33,632 bases of DNA, taken from assembly GCF_013307205.1 (NCBI RefSeq), contig NZ_CP028940.1, positions 318,145 to 351,776 of the forward strand, written 5' to 3'. Under the pieces are notes generated by a model, which did not search any database, was not told where the DNA came from, and saw nothing but the letters and a program-made list of their open reading frames with translations. The number at the start of each line of letters is the position of its first letter. Position 1 is the first letter of the stretch. This document shows, one piece after another, positions 25,255 to 33,632 of the stretch. Position numbers and translations under genes: made by a program. The DNA comes from Polynucleobacter arcticus (lineage in GTDB: Bacteria > Pseudomonadota > Gammaproteobacteria > Burkholderiales > Burkholderiaceae).

Positions 25255-27654
25255 TTAGAAGCGCGATTCAAAGTTAAGGTAGCCGGTGATATAGCTTGAT
25301 TTTGCGCCATTAAAAGGGAAACTGGTTTTGCCAACGCCCCAGCTCAGCGTTCTTTTATCCCCAACATTGAAATCCTGACCGTAGCCATAGTTATTCATGG
25401 GCAGAGTGCTGTAGTTAGCTTGCGTAACGACGCCATAGGATCCATAGAAGCGATGCCAGAAATCATATTTCTTAGTTGCGATATCGCGCCATTGCAAGAG
25501 TCTAAAATTGAGGGTGCTTGAATACTCGGTTTGATTGACTGGCGAGAAGTAGCTCACATTGGAATTGCTGTTTTGTTGATTCCCAATCCAAGCAGAAACA
25601 TCAATCTTATAGTTGTACTGAGTAAAAAGACGCTGACTGGCTGTGCCAAATATTTGTTGACGGTTGTTGCTTGGTAATACCCAGTAACGATATCCGACGG
25701 CTGCATTTCTGGTGTCACCATCTTTCCATTTAAGATCGAGCCCCCCAACATTGCCGCCGTAAGTGGCATACAAAGAGCCTGGAAAGAGGTAAAACGCATT
25801 TCTCTCATACGATGCGCCAACTGCCCAATTGTCATTTAAGGTCTGCGTACCTTCAATGCGAGCATACCCGGCGCTACCTACCTCTACCTCGGCTTCTTGA
25901 TTGATGCCTGTATATTTGACCCCACCACCAACCCCTTGATCAGTTACCGGTATTGCTGGTCCACTGTTTAAATCGCGATACCTGGCAAAGCCCCTGAAAT
26001 TTTCGTTAATAGGAGCGCTATAGACTCTCAAATCGCTGGTGCGGTTATTGTTCTTTTGGCTTCCGTAGTCACCATTACCCAAAACAAAATTACCAGTAAC
26101 GTAACCCTCTTGGTAGATATCTAGCCTTTCAGCAGCATTTTTGACGGCGGTGATATCAGCATAGCCAGGCTTTAATTCATTCACGGTAGAAATGAAGGTA
26201 GAAATATCGCCTTGGCTCATTCGAGAATTGGCATAGCCAATTCTAGCCTCTACATCTTGGGGATCTTGCTTGGCGGCTATCTCGTAGTAGTCTGCAGCGG
26301 CCCGGTGCATTCCCTCTGATTCCTTCAGGCTGCCAGCCGTTTTGAGCATGTCTGCATTCGATGGGATGCTGCTGAGTAGGGGTGCAAGCTTTTGATTTGC
26401 TGCTTGATATCTCTCTTGATATGCCTCGAAGCTCACTGCCTCAATGATTGCGCTGGTGTAATCAAAGTCACGCTTGGGTAAATATTTAGGACGTGCCCTT
26501 AGTTGCGCAGTTAATTGATCTAAAAAAGGTTTTGCATTAGAAAATTGATCTTGATCCACCATATTGAAATACAGGGCCTCAAGAACATCTAAATCTTTTG
26601 GGTTCTGAGCGTAGAGTTGTCGCAAAATCACTTCTGCTTTGGCAAACTCGTGCTTGGCGCTGTAACTGCTTGCTGCAGCTGATTGAGCGTAATTCGGCAC
26701 CGTAACCCCATCATTTAGCAACTGTTGATACGTTTCTAGCGCCTTGTCCCATTGCTTTCTTCTGCTGTAAGCAACAATAAAGTCACATTGAATCGCGATT
26801 ACTTGATCCTTGGGCGCATCTATAGACTTCGCGTATTGCAGTGCCTCTGTTAAGGTCTTCAGACCAGCATCTGTGGAATTAAAGCGATTTGGTGCAACTG
26901 CAGAGTCTGCTGCAGCCCAACGCAGATCAACGGCTCCAGAGTCATGGACGGCCCGTAATTTTTGATTATTGCTTGCACTCCAGCCTTGCTTATTGATCAA
27001 ATTGAGAGCGAGGTGGGGGATGCCCATATCTAACAATACTTGAATGATCTGCTGTTGCGTTTCTGGATTACGCGGCTTAATCTGATTAATATCCTCGTAA
27101 ATCTGGAGTGCTGCAAAACGCTCACCTACATCTTGGAGAGCTCCAGCCCTCAGCTCCCAGGCAGAGATGCTTTTGGGATAGTCCTTTAAAAATCGCTCAC
27201 TCCAGTACAACGCTGCGTTCAATTCTTTTTTATCTCGAGCTAGAGCAGTCATCCTTAACTCGATAGCCTCATTCTTGCCCTGAATTTTGAGAATAGACTT
27301 TACGAAGGCATCTGTAATGGAAAATTCTTGAGTATTGGCGTAGCAGGAAAAGATAGCATCCTGAACGTAGCTAGGCGCTTTTGCTGCATAGTTACTATTA
27401 CTGACAGCGATGACATCATCACAAAGCTTTGCGCTGCTAGCCACCGCTATGTAATCCGACTTATAGCGCTCAATGCCTGGGTTGGAAATCATGAGTGATT
27501 TCAGTATTGCAGCTGATTCAATATATCGAGCTGACTTATTGAGTTCTAATGCCTTTTCGTATTGCTCCTCAGCTGGCAAAGCATACCCAGATAATGAGTT
27601 TACAAAGAGTAGGGCGCCGACGAAGAGGCTAAGATGAAGATTTTTGTACCCCAT
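25255..27654 (-). CDS. pgaA: PGA outer-membrane export porin PgaA
   Basis: The 799-residue product has a signal peptide (to about residue 27) and a long TPR superhelix (about 28-510, for example YWSERFLKDYPKSISAWELR). A C-terminal porin barrel (about 520-799) ends in LNFESRF. The layout and length match PgaA, which guides partly deacetylated PGA across the outer membrane through its TPR contact with PgaB. The gene is transcribed away from pgaCD; the 181-nt gap between them must hold both promoters. No obvious operator was found there. Confidence 0.93.
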   Translation of the reverse strand: MGYKNLHLSLFVGALLFVNSLSGYALPAEEQYEKALELNKSARYIESAAILKSLMISNPGIERYKSDYIAVASSAKLCDDVIAVSNSNYAAKAPSYVQDAIFSCYANTQEFSITDAFVKSILKIQGKNEAIELRMTALARDKKELNAALYWSERFLKDYPKSISAWELRAGALQDVGERFAALQIYEDINQIKPRNPETQQQIIQVLLDMGIPHLALNLINKQGWSASNNQKLRAVHDSGAVDLRWAAADSAVAPNRFNSTDAGLKTLTEALQYAKSIDAPKDQVIAIQCDFIVAYSRRKQWDKALETYQQLLNDGVTVPNYAQSAAASSYSAKHEFAKAEVILRQLYAQNPKDLDVLEALYFNMVDQDQFSNAKPFLDQLTAQLRARPKYLPKRDFDYTSAIIEAVSFEAYQERYQAANQKLAPLLSSIPSNADMLKTAGSLKESEGMHRAAADYYEIAAKQDPQDVEARIGYANSRMSQGDISTFISTVNELKPGYADITAVKNAAERLDIYQEGYVTGNFVLGNGDYGSQKNNNRTSDLRVYSAPINENFRGFARYRDLNSGPAIPVTDQGVGGGVKYTGINQEAEVEVGSAGYARIEGTQTLNDNWAVGASYERNAFYLFPGSLYATYGGNVGGLDLKWKDGDTRNAAVGYRYWVLPSNNRQQIFGTASQRLFTQYNYKIDVSAWIGNQQNSNSNVSYFSPVNQTEYSSTLNFRLLQWRDIATKKYDFWHRFYGSYGVVTQANYSTLPMNNYGYGQDFNVGDKRTLSWGVGKTSFPFNGAKSSYITGYLNFESRF

Positions 27655-27835
27655 AAGTGCTTAATAAGGCTTAATTATTCACATTATTGATGTAAGTACA
27701 GAATACTATCTTTATTGCTAGAATTAATCAAAATCTGATAATCAATTTTTTAGAGAAAAAAATCAACCTGCCTCTATATTTTCATCCTGGCTTAATTCGA
27801 GCTCAATTCACCGGATTGCTATTTAAGGCCCAATT

Positions 27836-29092
27836 GTGGATGCTCTAAAAACAATACCCTCCATTATTTTTAGTTTTTGTTTCCTTTATCCACTCTTTAT
27901 GAGTTGGGTGTGGGTAACATCTGGCGTTTTTTACTGGTTTCGCTATGAGCGCAAGAATTCCAATCCAAATCAGCTGCCTACATTAAGTTCTTTTCCTAGA
28001 ATTGCCTTAATTGCCCCTTTTTATAATGAATCACCTAGTGCGGAAGAAACTCTTCGCAATCTCTTGGATCAAAATTACCCTAATTTTGAAGTCATTGCAG
28101 TAAATGATTGCAGCATGGATTTGACCGGGGAAATTTTGAATCGACTGGCACGTGAACACAGTAACTTGCGGGTTATTCACAACGCTGAAAATCAAGGGAA
28201 AGCAGTCTCTTTAACGGCTGCTGCATTATTAACCGATGCCGAATTTTTACTTTGCATTGATGGGGATTCTCTACTAGACCATAACGCTGCTCGCTGGATG
28301 CTGAGTCAATTTCTTACCAGTAGTCGGGTAGGTGCAGTTACGGGTAACCCACGTATTCGGACTCGCTCTTCTGTATTGGGAAAGATTCAGGTTGGAGAAT
28401 TTTCATCCATTATTGGATTAATTAAACGCGCACAAAGAACCTACGGGCGATTATTTACCGTATCTGGGGTTTGTGTCATGTTCCGTAAATCCGCCTTAGA
28501 GGATGTTGGTTTTTGGTCTAGCGAAACTCTGACGGAAGATATCGATATCAGCTGGAAACTCCAAATTCGGCATTGGGAGGTTCGGTTTGAGCCAGCAGCC
28601 ACCTGCTGGATTCTGATGCCGGAAACCATTAAGGGGCTTTGGAGTCAAAGGCTTCGATGGGCAACAGGAGGGGCGCAGGCCATTCTGAAGTTTTCAGATA
28701 TGTGGTTCGATTGGAAAAGTCGCCGCATGTGGCCCATCTTTTTTGAATACATCTTAAGTTTATTGTGGTCTTATGCGATGCTGGCAACTATCCTTATTTA
28801 CTGCCTACATTTTTTCTTTGCCCTACCGGATTTTATTAATGTCCAATCGCTTACCCCGCAGTGGACGGGTGTGCTCGTTGCAGTGACATCGATGACTCAA
28901 ATTGCTGTAGCGATGTTTATTGATTCTCGATATGACTATCAAATTTGGCGCAATTATTTTTTCACTATTTGGTATCCAATTGCATTTTGGATCTTATGTA
29001 TGGCCACTACCGTCGTTGCTTTTCCACGTGCTCTATTAAGAAGTGGCAGCAAGCGTGGCCGATGGAATAGTCCTGATAGGGGCTTGCAATGA
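27836..29092 (+). CDS. pgaC: Poly-beta-1,6-GlcNAc synthase PgaC (GT2)
   Basis: The 418-residue product starts with a GTG, preceded by AAGG at 7 nt. It has an N-terminal membrane segment, a GT2 domain and two or three C-terminal membrane helices. GT2 motifs are D91, DGD at 142-144, TED at 233-235 and Q271-R-L-R-W275. It polymerises UDP-GlcNAc at the inner membrane; the activity of PgaC/PgaD in other bacteria depends on c-di-GMP. It overlaps pgaD by four bases (ATGA). Confidence 0.95.
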   Translation: MDALKTIPSIIFSFCFLYPLFMSWVWVTSGVFYWFRYERKNSNPNQLPTLSSFPRIALIAPFYNESPSAEETLRNLLDQNYPNFEVIAVNDCSMDLTGEILNRLAREHSNLRVIHNAENQGKAVSLTAAALLTDAEFLLCIDGDSLLDHNAARWMLSQFLTSSRVGAVTGNPRIRTRSSVLGKIQVGEFSSIIGLIKRAQRTYGRLFTVSGVCVMFRKSALEDVGFWSSETLTEDIDISWKLQIRHWEVRFEPAATCWILMPETIKGLWSQRLRWATGGAQAILKFSDMWFDWKSRRMWPIFFEYILSLLWSYAMLATILIYCLHFFFALPDFINVQSLTPQWTGVLVAVTSMTQIAVAMFIDSRYDYQIWRNYFFTIWYPIAFWILCMATTVVAFPRALLRSGSKRGRWNSPDRGLQ

Positions 29093-29589
29093 AGAATATG
29101 CCGGTACACATTCGGGTGACCTTATTAGGGGGTCGCCCCTTAATATTTGCACATGCACGTCAAGATTCTAAAACTGAGTGGGCCATCTCTTTGCTCATTG
29201 ATGCGGTAGGGTGGGGTATCTGGCTGTACCTCTGGAAGATTATGATCACTTCTATCGCTTGGTATTTTGGTATTCAGTTGGCCTATCAAGAATGGGGCGG
29301 CAGCAGCTTAAATCAGTTGCTCGAATTTATTTATGCGGTAGCCCTATATGGTGTTGGCCTATGTTTCGCAGCATGGGTCTGGGCGCTTCAAGATATTTGG
29401 AGGTTCCGAACCGAAAAGCGACGAGCGGATACTAGCTTCCCATCAATAGAAGAGGATTGCTTGTGGACAAGCTTTAAGCCACCAGAACTTCAAGAAGCCA
29501 GATCCCAAAAGATACTCATGTGTACATACAGTCCTGGAGGCGAACTGATCTCAGCCAAGCCCTTCAAGCGGCACACCGAGCGAAATTAG
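29089..29589 (+). CDS. pgaD: PGA synthase accessory protein PgaD
   Basis: The 166-residue product has two membrane helices (around residues 35-60 and 75-105) and a polar C-terminus with DIWRFRTEKRR. This fits PgaD, which joins PgaC in the inner membrane and forms the c-di-GMP-responsive complex. Its ATG overlaps the pgaC stop. Confidence 0.88.
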   Translation: MKNMPVHIRVTLLGGRPLIFAHARQDSKTEWAISLLIDAVGWGIWLYLWKIMITSIAWYFGIQLAYQEWGGSSLNQLLEFIYAVALYGVGLCFAAWVWALQDIWRFRTEKRRADTSFPSIEEDCLWTSFKPPELQEARSQKILMCTYSPGGELISAKPFKRHTERN

Positions 29590-29681
29590 CTGGTAGAAAA
29601 CAGGTCTATGTAGAGCGGAATTGTTCATTCGTCATTAAAATGCTCTTTCTCCCTTAGTCCTCCCTTTTAAGTATCCGTAAT

Positions 29682-30467
29682 ATGAAAAAATTTGACTTTC
29701 TCTCCATTGTTTTTGGCCTACTTCTATCAGTAGTTGCACTGTATTTCATGTTGAGACCTTCAACTGCCGCTAGTGCTCCGGTATCTACCATCCCTGTAGT
29801 GAAGGTAGGCAATACCTCTTGGGACCAAACCGAGATGACGATTGCTGATATGAAAACGTTTGCGACTGCCACCGGCTTTGTAAGCCAGGCTGAGAAAAAC
29901 GGCGGCGGCCTCAATTACGAATCTGGTTTTGTTAAGAAATCCGGATGGACCTGGAAAACCCCTTACGGCGTTCCTGCAAAAGATGCGGAGCCAGCAGTGC
30001 ATCTCAATCAATCTGAAGCCGCATCCGCCTGTCGTTATTTTGGCAAACGTTTGCCTACGGAGGCTGAGTGGATTTCTGCGGCATTTGTAGAGCAACGTGC
30101 TAATCCACCAGCAGGCTTCGTTAAAGGTGAGCGTTATCCATTTCCTGGTGGTAGTACGCCAGCGGTTTCTCATTGCTTAAGTGGTTGTGGTGACTACAAA
30201 GGTGTCGCACCAGTTGGTGCACTAAACCGAGGTACTGGTCATGTCCCTACGGGCACTACCAAGCCCGGTGTCAATGGCCTACTAGATATGGGTGGCAATG
30301 TGTGGGAATGGACTGCTACTGAGCGCAATGGCGGCTACATTACTCGTGGTGCATCTTGGTGGTATGGCCCTGATAGACAAAAAGAATCTGATGTCGAGTC
30401 CAAGCCTGCTGATATTGGTGTGGTGTACATCGGGTTTCGGTGTGTGGCCGACGCCGTGAAACAATAG
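29682..30467 (+). CDS. Membrane-anchored sulfatase-modifying-factor-like (SUMF1/FGE fold) protein
   Basis: The 261-residue product has an N-terminal membrane anchor (about residues 8-24). An FGE-sulfatase domain follows: FATATGFVSQAEKNGGG, KRLPTEAEWISAA, MGGNVWEWTATE, RGASWW, IGFRCVADA. True formylglycine-generating enzymes carry a copper-binding cysteine pair between RGASW and GFRC; that stretch here has none, so it is not expected to oxidise sulfatases. Other FGE-fold proteins bind sugars or have other roles. It lies 92 nt after pgaD on the same strand and may belong to the exopolysaccharide operon. The following helicase gene begins 3 nt after its stop. Confidence 0.88.
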   Translation: MKKFDFLSIVFGLLLSVVALYFMLRPSTAASAPVSTIPVVKVGNTSWDQTEMTIADMKTFATATGFVSQAEKNGGGLNYESGFVKKSGWTWKTPYGVPAKDAEPAVHLNQSEAASACRYFGKRLPTEAEWISAAFVEQRANPPAGFVKGERYPFPGGSTPAVSHCLSGCGDYKGVAPVGALNRGTGHVPTGTTKPGVNGLLDMGGNVWEWTATERNGGYITRGASWWYGPDRQKESDVESKPADIGVVYIGFRCVADAVKQ

Positions 30468-30470
30468 GGA

Positions 30471-31796
30471 ATGACCAATTCTGTAGTTGACCCGTCCGCC
30501 ATTGAGATCACCCCTGAATATCAGGAGGTAATCGACGCGATCGAGCGTCATGACCCTTATATTTTTGTGAGTGGTAAAGCAGGTACGGGGAAGACAACCC
30601 TCATTGGTTATCTCAGAGAGCATATTCACGGTAATGTCGTCGTCGTGGCGCCAACTGGCGTAGCTGCACTACAAGTGAAGGGTGTCACAATTCATTCCTT
30701 CTTTCGCTTGCCGCCGCGCTTGATCTTCCCAGAAGAGGATATCAAGCCTCTAAAAGATAAGCGTCTTTATAAAGATATCCGCCTCCTCATCATTGATGAG
30801 ATTTCGATGGTGAGGGTGGATGTAATTGATGCGATTGATTTATTTCTGCGCGCTAACGGACCTCAGAAGAGCGAGCCCTTCGGTGGCATTCAGGTAATGT
30901 TTGTGGGGGACTTGTTTCAGTTGCCTCCCGTAGTTTCCAATACTGACATGCAAGTCCTCTCAGAGCGTGGTTACGAAGGTCCTTATTTCTTTTGCGCCAA
31001 TGCGCTGCATCGTAAAGATGTCACGATGGTGGAGCTGTCTAAAATCTTCCGCCAAAAGGATGCCCACTTTGCCGGCTTACTCAATCAGATCCGCATTAAT
31101 CAAGACATTGACGAAGCGCTGGATACTTTAAATGCCGTCTGCTATGAAACCAAAAAAGAGATCGATGAACAAACGATTACTTTGACTACGACCAATGCCC
31201 GTGCCGATCAAATTAATGGCGCTGGGTTGCGCGCATTAACTACGGATGCCAAGATTTACACTGGTAATAGCACGGGTAAATTTAATGTGGATGACCGCAA
31301 CCTACCATCGCCTAACCACCTTACCTTGAAGGTAGGCGCAAAGGTGATGTTTACGGCAACCGATAGCAATTTCCCGAAGCGCTGGGTCAATGGCACTATC
31401 GGCGTAGTCCGAGAGTTGCTTCCTAATAGCGTGAAGGTGATGGTACAAAACGGTCCTTACTCCAATACCGTTGAAGTCAAAGGGTATCAGTGGGAATCTT
31501 ATCGCTACGATCACGACATGATGTCGGGCAGAATCTCACCAAACGTGATTGGTACTTTTGTACAGATACCCTTAATGCTAGCTTGGGCTGTCACGATTCA
31601 TAAGAGTCAAGGCAAGACACTCGATAAGATCAAGGTCGACCTCTCCTCTGGGGCATTTGCTTCAGGGCAGGTATATGTCGCCTTGAGTCGCTGCACCTCT
31701 ATCGAGGGCATTACTCTTGAGCGCCCTATACAGCCCAAGGATGTGAGTTGTGACCAAGAGGTGAAACGTTTTTATCTGAACTGCTTGCCTGGCTAA
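30471..31796 (+). CDS. Pif1-type ATP-dependent DNA helicase
   Basis: The 441-residue product is a superfamily 1B helicase. It has a Walker A (GKAGTGKTT, 35-43), a Walker B (LLIIDEISMV), motif III (FVGDLFQLPPV), and C-terminal motifs TIHKSQGKTLD and YVALSRCTS. It belongs to the bacterial Pif1/RecD-like group that unwinds DNA 5'-3', including G-quadruplex or replication-fork structures. It starts 3 nt after the FGE-like gene. It converges with the gamma-glutamyltransferase gene, with only six bases between the two stops. Confidence 0.93.
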   Translation: MTNSVVDPSAIEITPEYQEVIDAIERHDPYIFVSGKAGTGKTTLIGYLREHIHGNVVVVAPTGVAALQVKGVTIHSFFRLPPRLIFPEEDIKPLKDKRLYKDIRLLIIDEISMVRVDVIDAIDLFLRANGPQKSEPFGGIQVMFVGDLFQLPPVVSNTDMQVLSERGYEGPYFFCANALHRKDVTMVELSKIFRQKDAHFAGLLNQIRINQDIDEALDTLNAVCYETKKEIDEQTITLTTTNARADQINGAGLRALTTDAKIYTGNSTGKFNVDDRNLPSPNHLTLKVGAKVMFTATDSNFPKRWVNGTIGVVRELLPNSVKVMVQNGPYSNTVEVKGYQWESYRYDHDMMSGRISPNVIGTFVQIPLMLAWAVTIHKSQGKTLDKIKVDLSSGAFASGQVYVALSRCTSIEGITLERPIQPKDVSCDQEVKRFYLNCLPG

Positions 31797-31802
31797 ATTT
31801 CC

Positions 31803-33392
31803 TTAAAAGCCAGCTGCCAATCCATCGCGACGATGATCGCTACCAGCGATATAAGCATCCTTAGTTTCTTCGCCTAATAATGCAATGGCTTGAGCACTAC
31901 CAAAGTCCAAGCTATTGGCCGGCATAATCGTTATCTCATGCCCCATCGCTTTTAAGCCTTCGACAACCATCGCTGGCATAGAGGCTTCAACAGTGAGCTT
32001 GCCCAAGTCATCAATTCTCCAGCGGGGTGCGTCGGAGCATGCTTGTGGATTGAGATACTCATCAACAAAGCGCATCACAAACTGAAGATGTCCTTGTGGT
32101 TGCATATTGCCGCCCATCACACCAAATGCCATAGTAGGCTGATTACCCTTAGTTAGGAAGGCCGGAATGATGGTGTGGAAAGGGCGCTTACCTGGAGCTA
32201 CTTGATTCGGGTGACCGTCTTCTAAGTTAAAACTCATACCGCGGTTGTGGAAGGCAATACCACCAGGAGCAACCACGCCAGAACCAAAGCCCTTAAAGTT
32301 CGACTGAATATAAGAAATCATCATGCCGGAATCATCAGCGGCGCAAAGGTACACGGTACCACCAGCGTGTGGGTCTCCAGCACCATAACTACCTGCTTGA
32401 TTATGGTTAATCAGTGCGGCGCGACTAGCTAAATAGCCCCTATCCAATAGAGCACTCGTCGGCACTTTCATCGTGCTGGCATCAGAGACGTGAGCGTAAG
32501 CATCAGCAAAAGCCATACGCATGGCTTCTACTTGTAGATGAATGCGCTGCGCCGAGTTAGCGGGATATTGCTTAACATTGGCTGCTTGCAAAATGCCGAG
32601 CGCCATTTGCGCGGCGATACCGGAGCCATTCGGGGGAATCTCATGTAGGGTGTAATCACCATAATCAAAGGCTAATGGCTCAACCCATTCCGTTTGATTG
32701 GCCGCAAAATCCGCCATCGTAAAACAGCCACCCGTGCTTTGAGCAAAGTCGACCATGCTCTGCGCTAACTTACCGGTGTAAAAAGATTCACCTTCTGTAT
32801 TGGCGATCTCACGCAAGGTATTGGCTTGAGCAGGGTAGCGCCAAAGTTGACCTGCATTAGGGGCCTTGCCCTCAATCAGAAACGATTCACTAAAACCAGG
32901 TTGATTCTTCAGAATAGGAATCGCTTCACGCCATTGACGTGCAATTACCGGTGAGACCGGAAATCCATTTTCTGCGTAATCAATCGCCCGTTTAAAAAGC
33001 TGTGCAAATGGCAGCTTGCCAAATTTGCGAGACAACTCGATCCATCCTGAGACCACGCCGGGCACCGTTACGGTATTCCAGCCAATCAGATCCATCGTCG
33101 CTTTGCCAGCAAAATAGTCCGGCGTCCAAACTGCAGGTGCACGACCAGAGGCATTCATACCATGCAGTTTTTTGCCATCCCAAATCAATGCAAAGCCATC
33201 GCCACCAATGCCATTCATGGTCGGCTCTACGACGGTCAGAGTAATCGCAGTGGCTAGGGCGGCATCCACCGCATTGCCACCGTTTTGCAAAGCTTCAATA
33301 CCGGCTTGTGTAGCCAACGGCTGTGAGCTAGCAACGGCATTCTTGGCAAGGACTGGGGCGCGGGCGCCGCCAAAGGGGGGAGAAATCAGCAT
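31803..33392 (-). CDS. Gamma-glutamyltransferase family protein
   Basis: The 529-residue product is an Ntn hydrolase of the GGT family. The N-terminal part has NGGNAVDAALATAITLTVVEP and GIGGDGFALIWDG. The catalytic threonine is T346 in AGGTVYLCAADD, where self-cleavage would create the two subunits. The C-terminus has GVMGGNMQPQGHLQ. No signal peptide is visible, unlike E. coli Ggt, so a cytosolic, YwrD-like role is likely. The upstream TctC-like gene ends 49 nt before its start, so the two may form an operon. No clear Shine-Dalgarno is seen at the ATG. Confidence 0.93.
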   Translation of the reverse strand: MLISPPFGGARAPVLAKNAVASSQPLATQAGIEALQNGGNAVDAALATAITLTVVEPTMNGIGGDGFALIWDGKKLHGMNASGRAPAVWTPDYFAGKATMDLIGWNTVTVPGVVSGWIELSRKFGKLPFAQLFKRAIDYAENGFPVSPVIARQWREAIPILKNQPGFSESFLIEGKAPNAGQLWRYPAQANTLREIANTEGESFYTGKLAQSMVDFAQSTGGCFTMADFAANQTEWVEPLAFDYGDYTLHEIPPNGSGIAAQMALGILQAANVKQYPANSAQRIHLQVEAMRMAFADAYAHVSDASTMKVPTSALLDRGYLASRAALINHNQAGSYGAGDPHAGGTVYLCAADDSGMMISYIQSNFKGFGSGVVAPGGIAFHNRGMSFNLEDGHPNQVAPGKRPFHTIIPAFLTKGNQPTMAFGVMGGNMQPQGHLQFVMRFVDEYLNPQACSDAPRWRIDDLGKLTVEASMPAMVVEGLKAMGHEITIMPANSLDFGSAQAIALLGEETKDAYIAGSDHRRDGLAAGF

Positions 33393-33441
33393 GGATCGAA
33401 TGGGTTCTTTAGAAGGAGGATAGAGATGGATGCAGTATTGA

Positions 33442-33632
33442 TTAATCGATCTTAATATTTGCTGATTTAACGGCCTTAGCCCATTTGTCTTTCTCAGTCA
33501 GAGTAAGCGCAGCGAGTTGTTCAGAGTTTGCAAACTGAGGGTGGATTCCTTGAGTTGCTAAGCGCGCCTTGAAGTCAGGGTTAGTCAAAATCTTCCGAAT
33601 TTCTCTTTCCAGCTTCGCAACAATGGCGGGTG
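33442..33632 (-). CDS. Bug/TctC-family periplasmic solute-binding protein, C-terminal end only
   Basis: The visible 63 codons (ending in a TAA at 33442) read PAIVAKLEREIRKILTNPDF, then KARLATQGIHPQFANSEQ, and end KWAKAVKSANIKID. This is the typical C-terminus of Bug/TctC proteins, which bind carboxylates for tripartite tricarboxylate transporters or act as orphan binders. The start lies beyond the window. Confidence 0.85.
   Translation of the reverse strand, partial: PAIVAKLEREIRKILTNPDFKARLATQGIHPQFANSEQLAALTLTEKDKWAKAVKSANIKID

Noticed and set aside
29682..30467. True formylglycine-generating enzyme activating a sulfatase
   Set aside because: No sulfatase gene is nearby and the cysteine pair needed for catalysis is absent from the expected segment.

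Overview
The window looks like a free-living aquatic betaproteobacterium, most likely Burkholderiales and possibly Polynucleobacter-like. The evidence is moderate-to-low GC, Bug/TctC-type binding protein remains beside a gamma-glutamyltransferase, a complete PGA exopolysaccharide system, and typical betaproteobacterial KatG, DusA and tRNA-His. The genus is an inference from gene content, not a database result.

Layout. 1-4206 (minus strand) is a two-partner secretion operon: a 55-aa membrane peptide, the TpsB transporter, then a large FHA-type TpsA adhesin that runs off the left edge. 4308-5918 holds two tandem Crp/Fnr-type regulators. 6032-8273 is an envelope/stress cluster: His/Ala-rich small protein, outer-membrane barrel protein, BON-domain lipoprotein, CsbD-like protein and a PF03640-type lipoprotein. 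8307-9742 is an intact IS3-family (IS150-type) element lying inside a terminator hairpin. 9799-13914 carries a zinc alcohol dehydrogenase, two small uncharacterised genes and catalase-peroxidase KatG. 14284-17021 encodes a trimeric autotransporter adhesin with 45-residue repeats plus an overlapping small periplasmic partner. 17324-20553 is a signalling block: BLUF blue-light sensor, GGDEF diguanylate cyclase, PAS/coiled-coil/HD-GYP protein. 20812-23232 has dusA, tRNA-His, and a 1.1-kb island bounded by a 51-bp repeat of the tRNA 3' end and carrying BrnT/BrnA. 23335-29589 contains pgaAB and pgaCD in divergent orientation, followed by a sulfatase-modifying-factor-like protein, a Pif1-type helicase, a gamma-glutamyltransferase and the C-terminal end of a TctC-like protein.

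How it fits together. Two adhesin systems, an exopolysaccharide system, c-di-GMP synthesis and hydrolysis proteins and a light sensor suggest a locus for choosing between attached and free life. The most striking signal is an 18-bp palindrome, ATGTTYG-N4-CRAACAT, found upstream of at least three separate transcription units (Crp-like gene, OMP/BON pair, BLUF gene), with weaker copies before the TPS operon and the trimeric adhesin. It looks like one undescribed regulon, perhaps controlled by one of the two Crp/Fnr proteins in the window. A second point is that the IS3 element and a 53-bp pair of closely related IS ends elsewhere both sit in loops of terminator hairpins, which suggests target selection.
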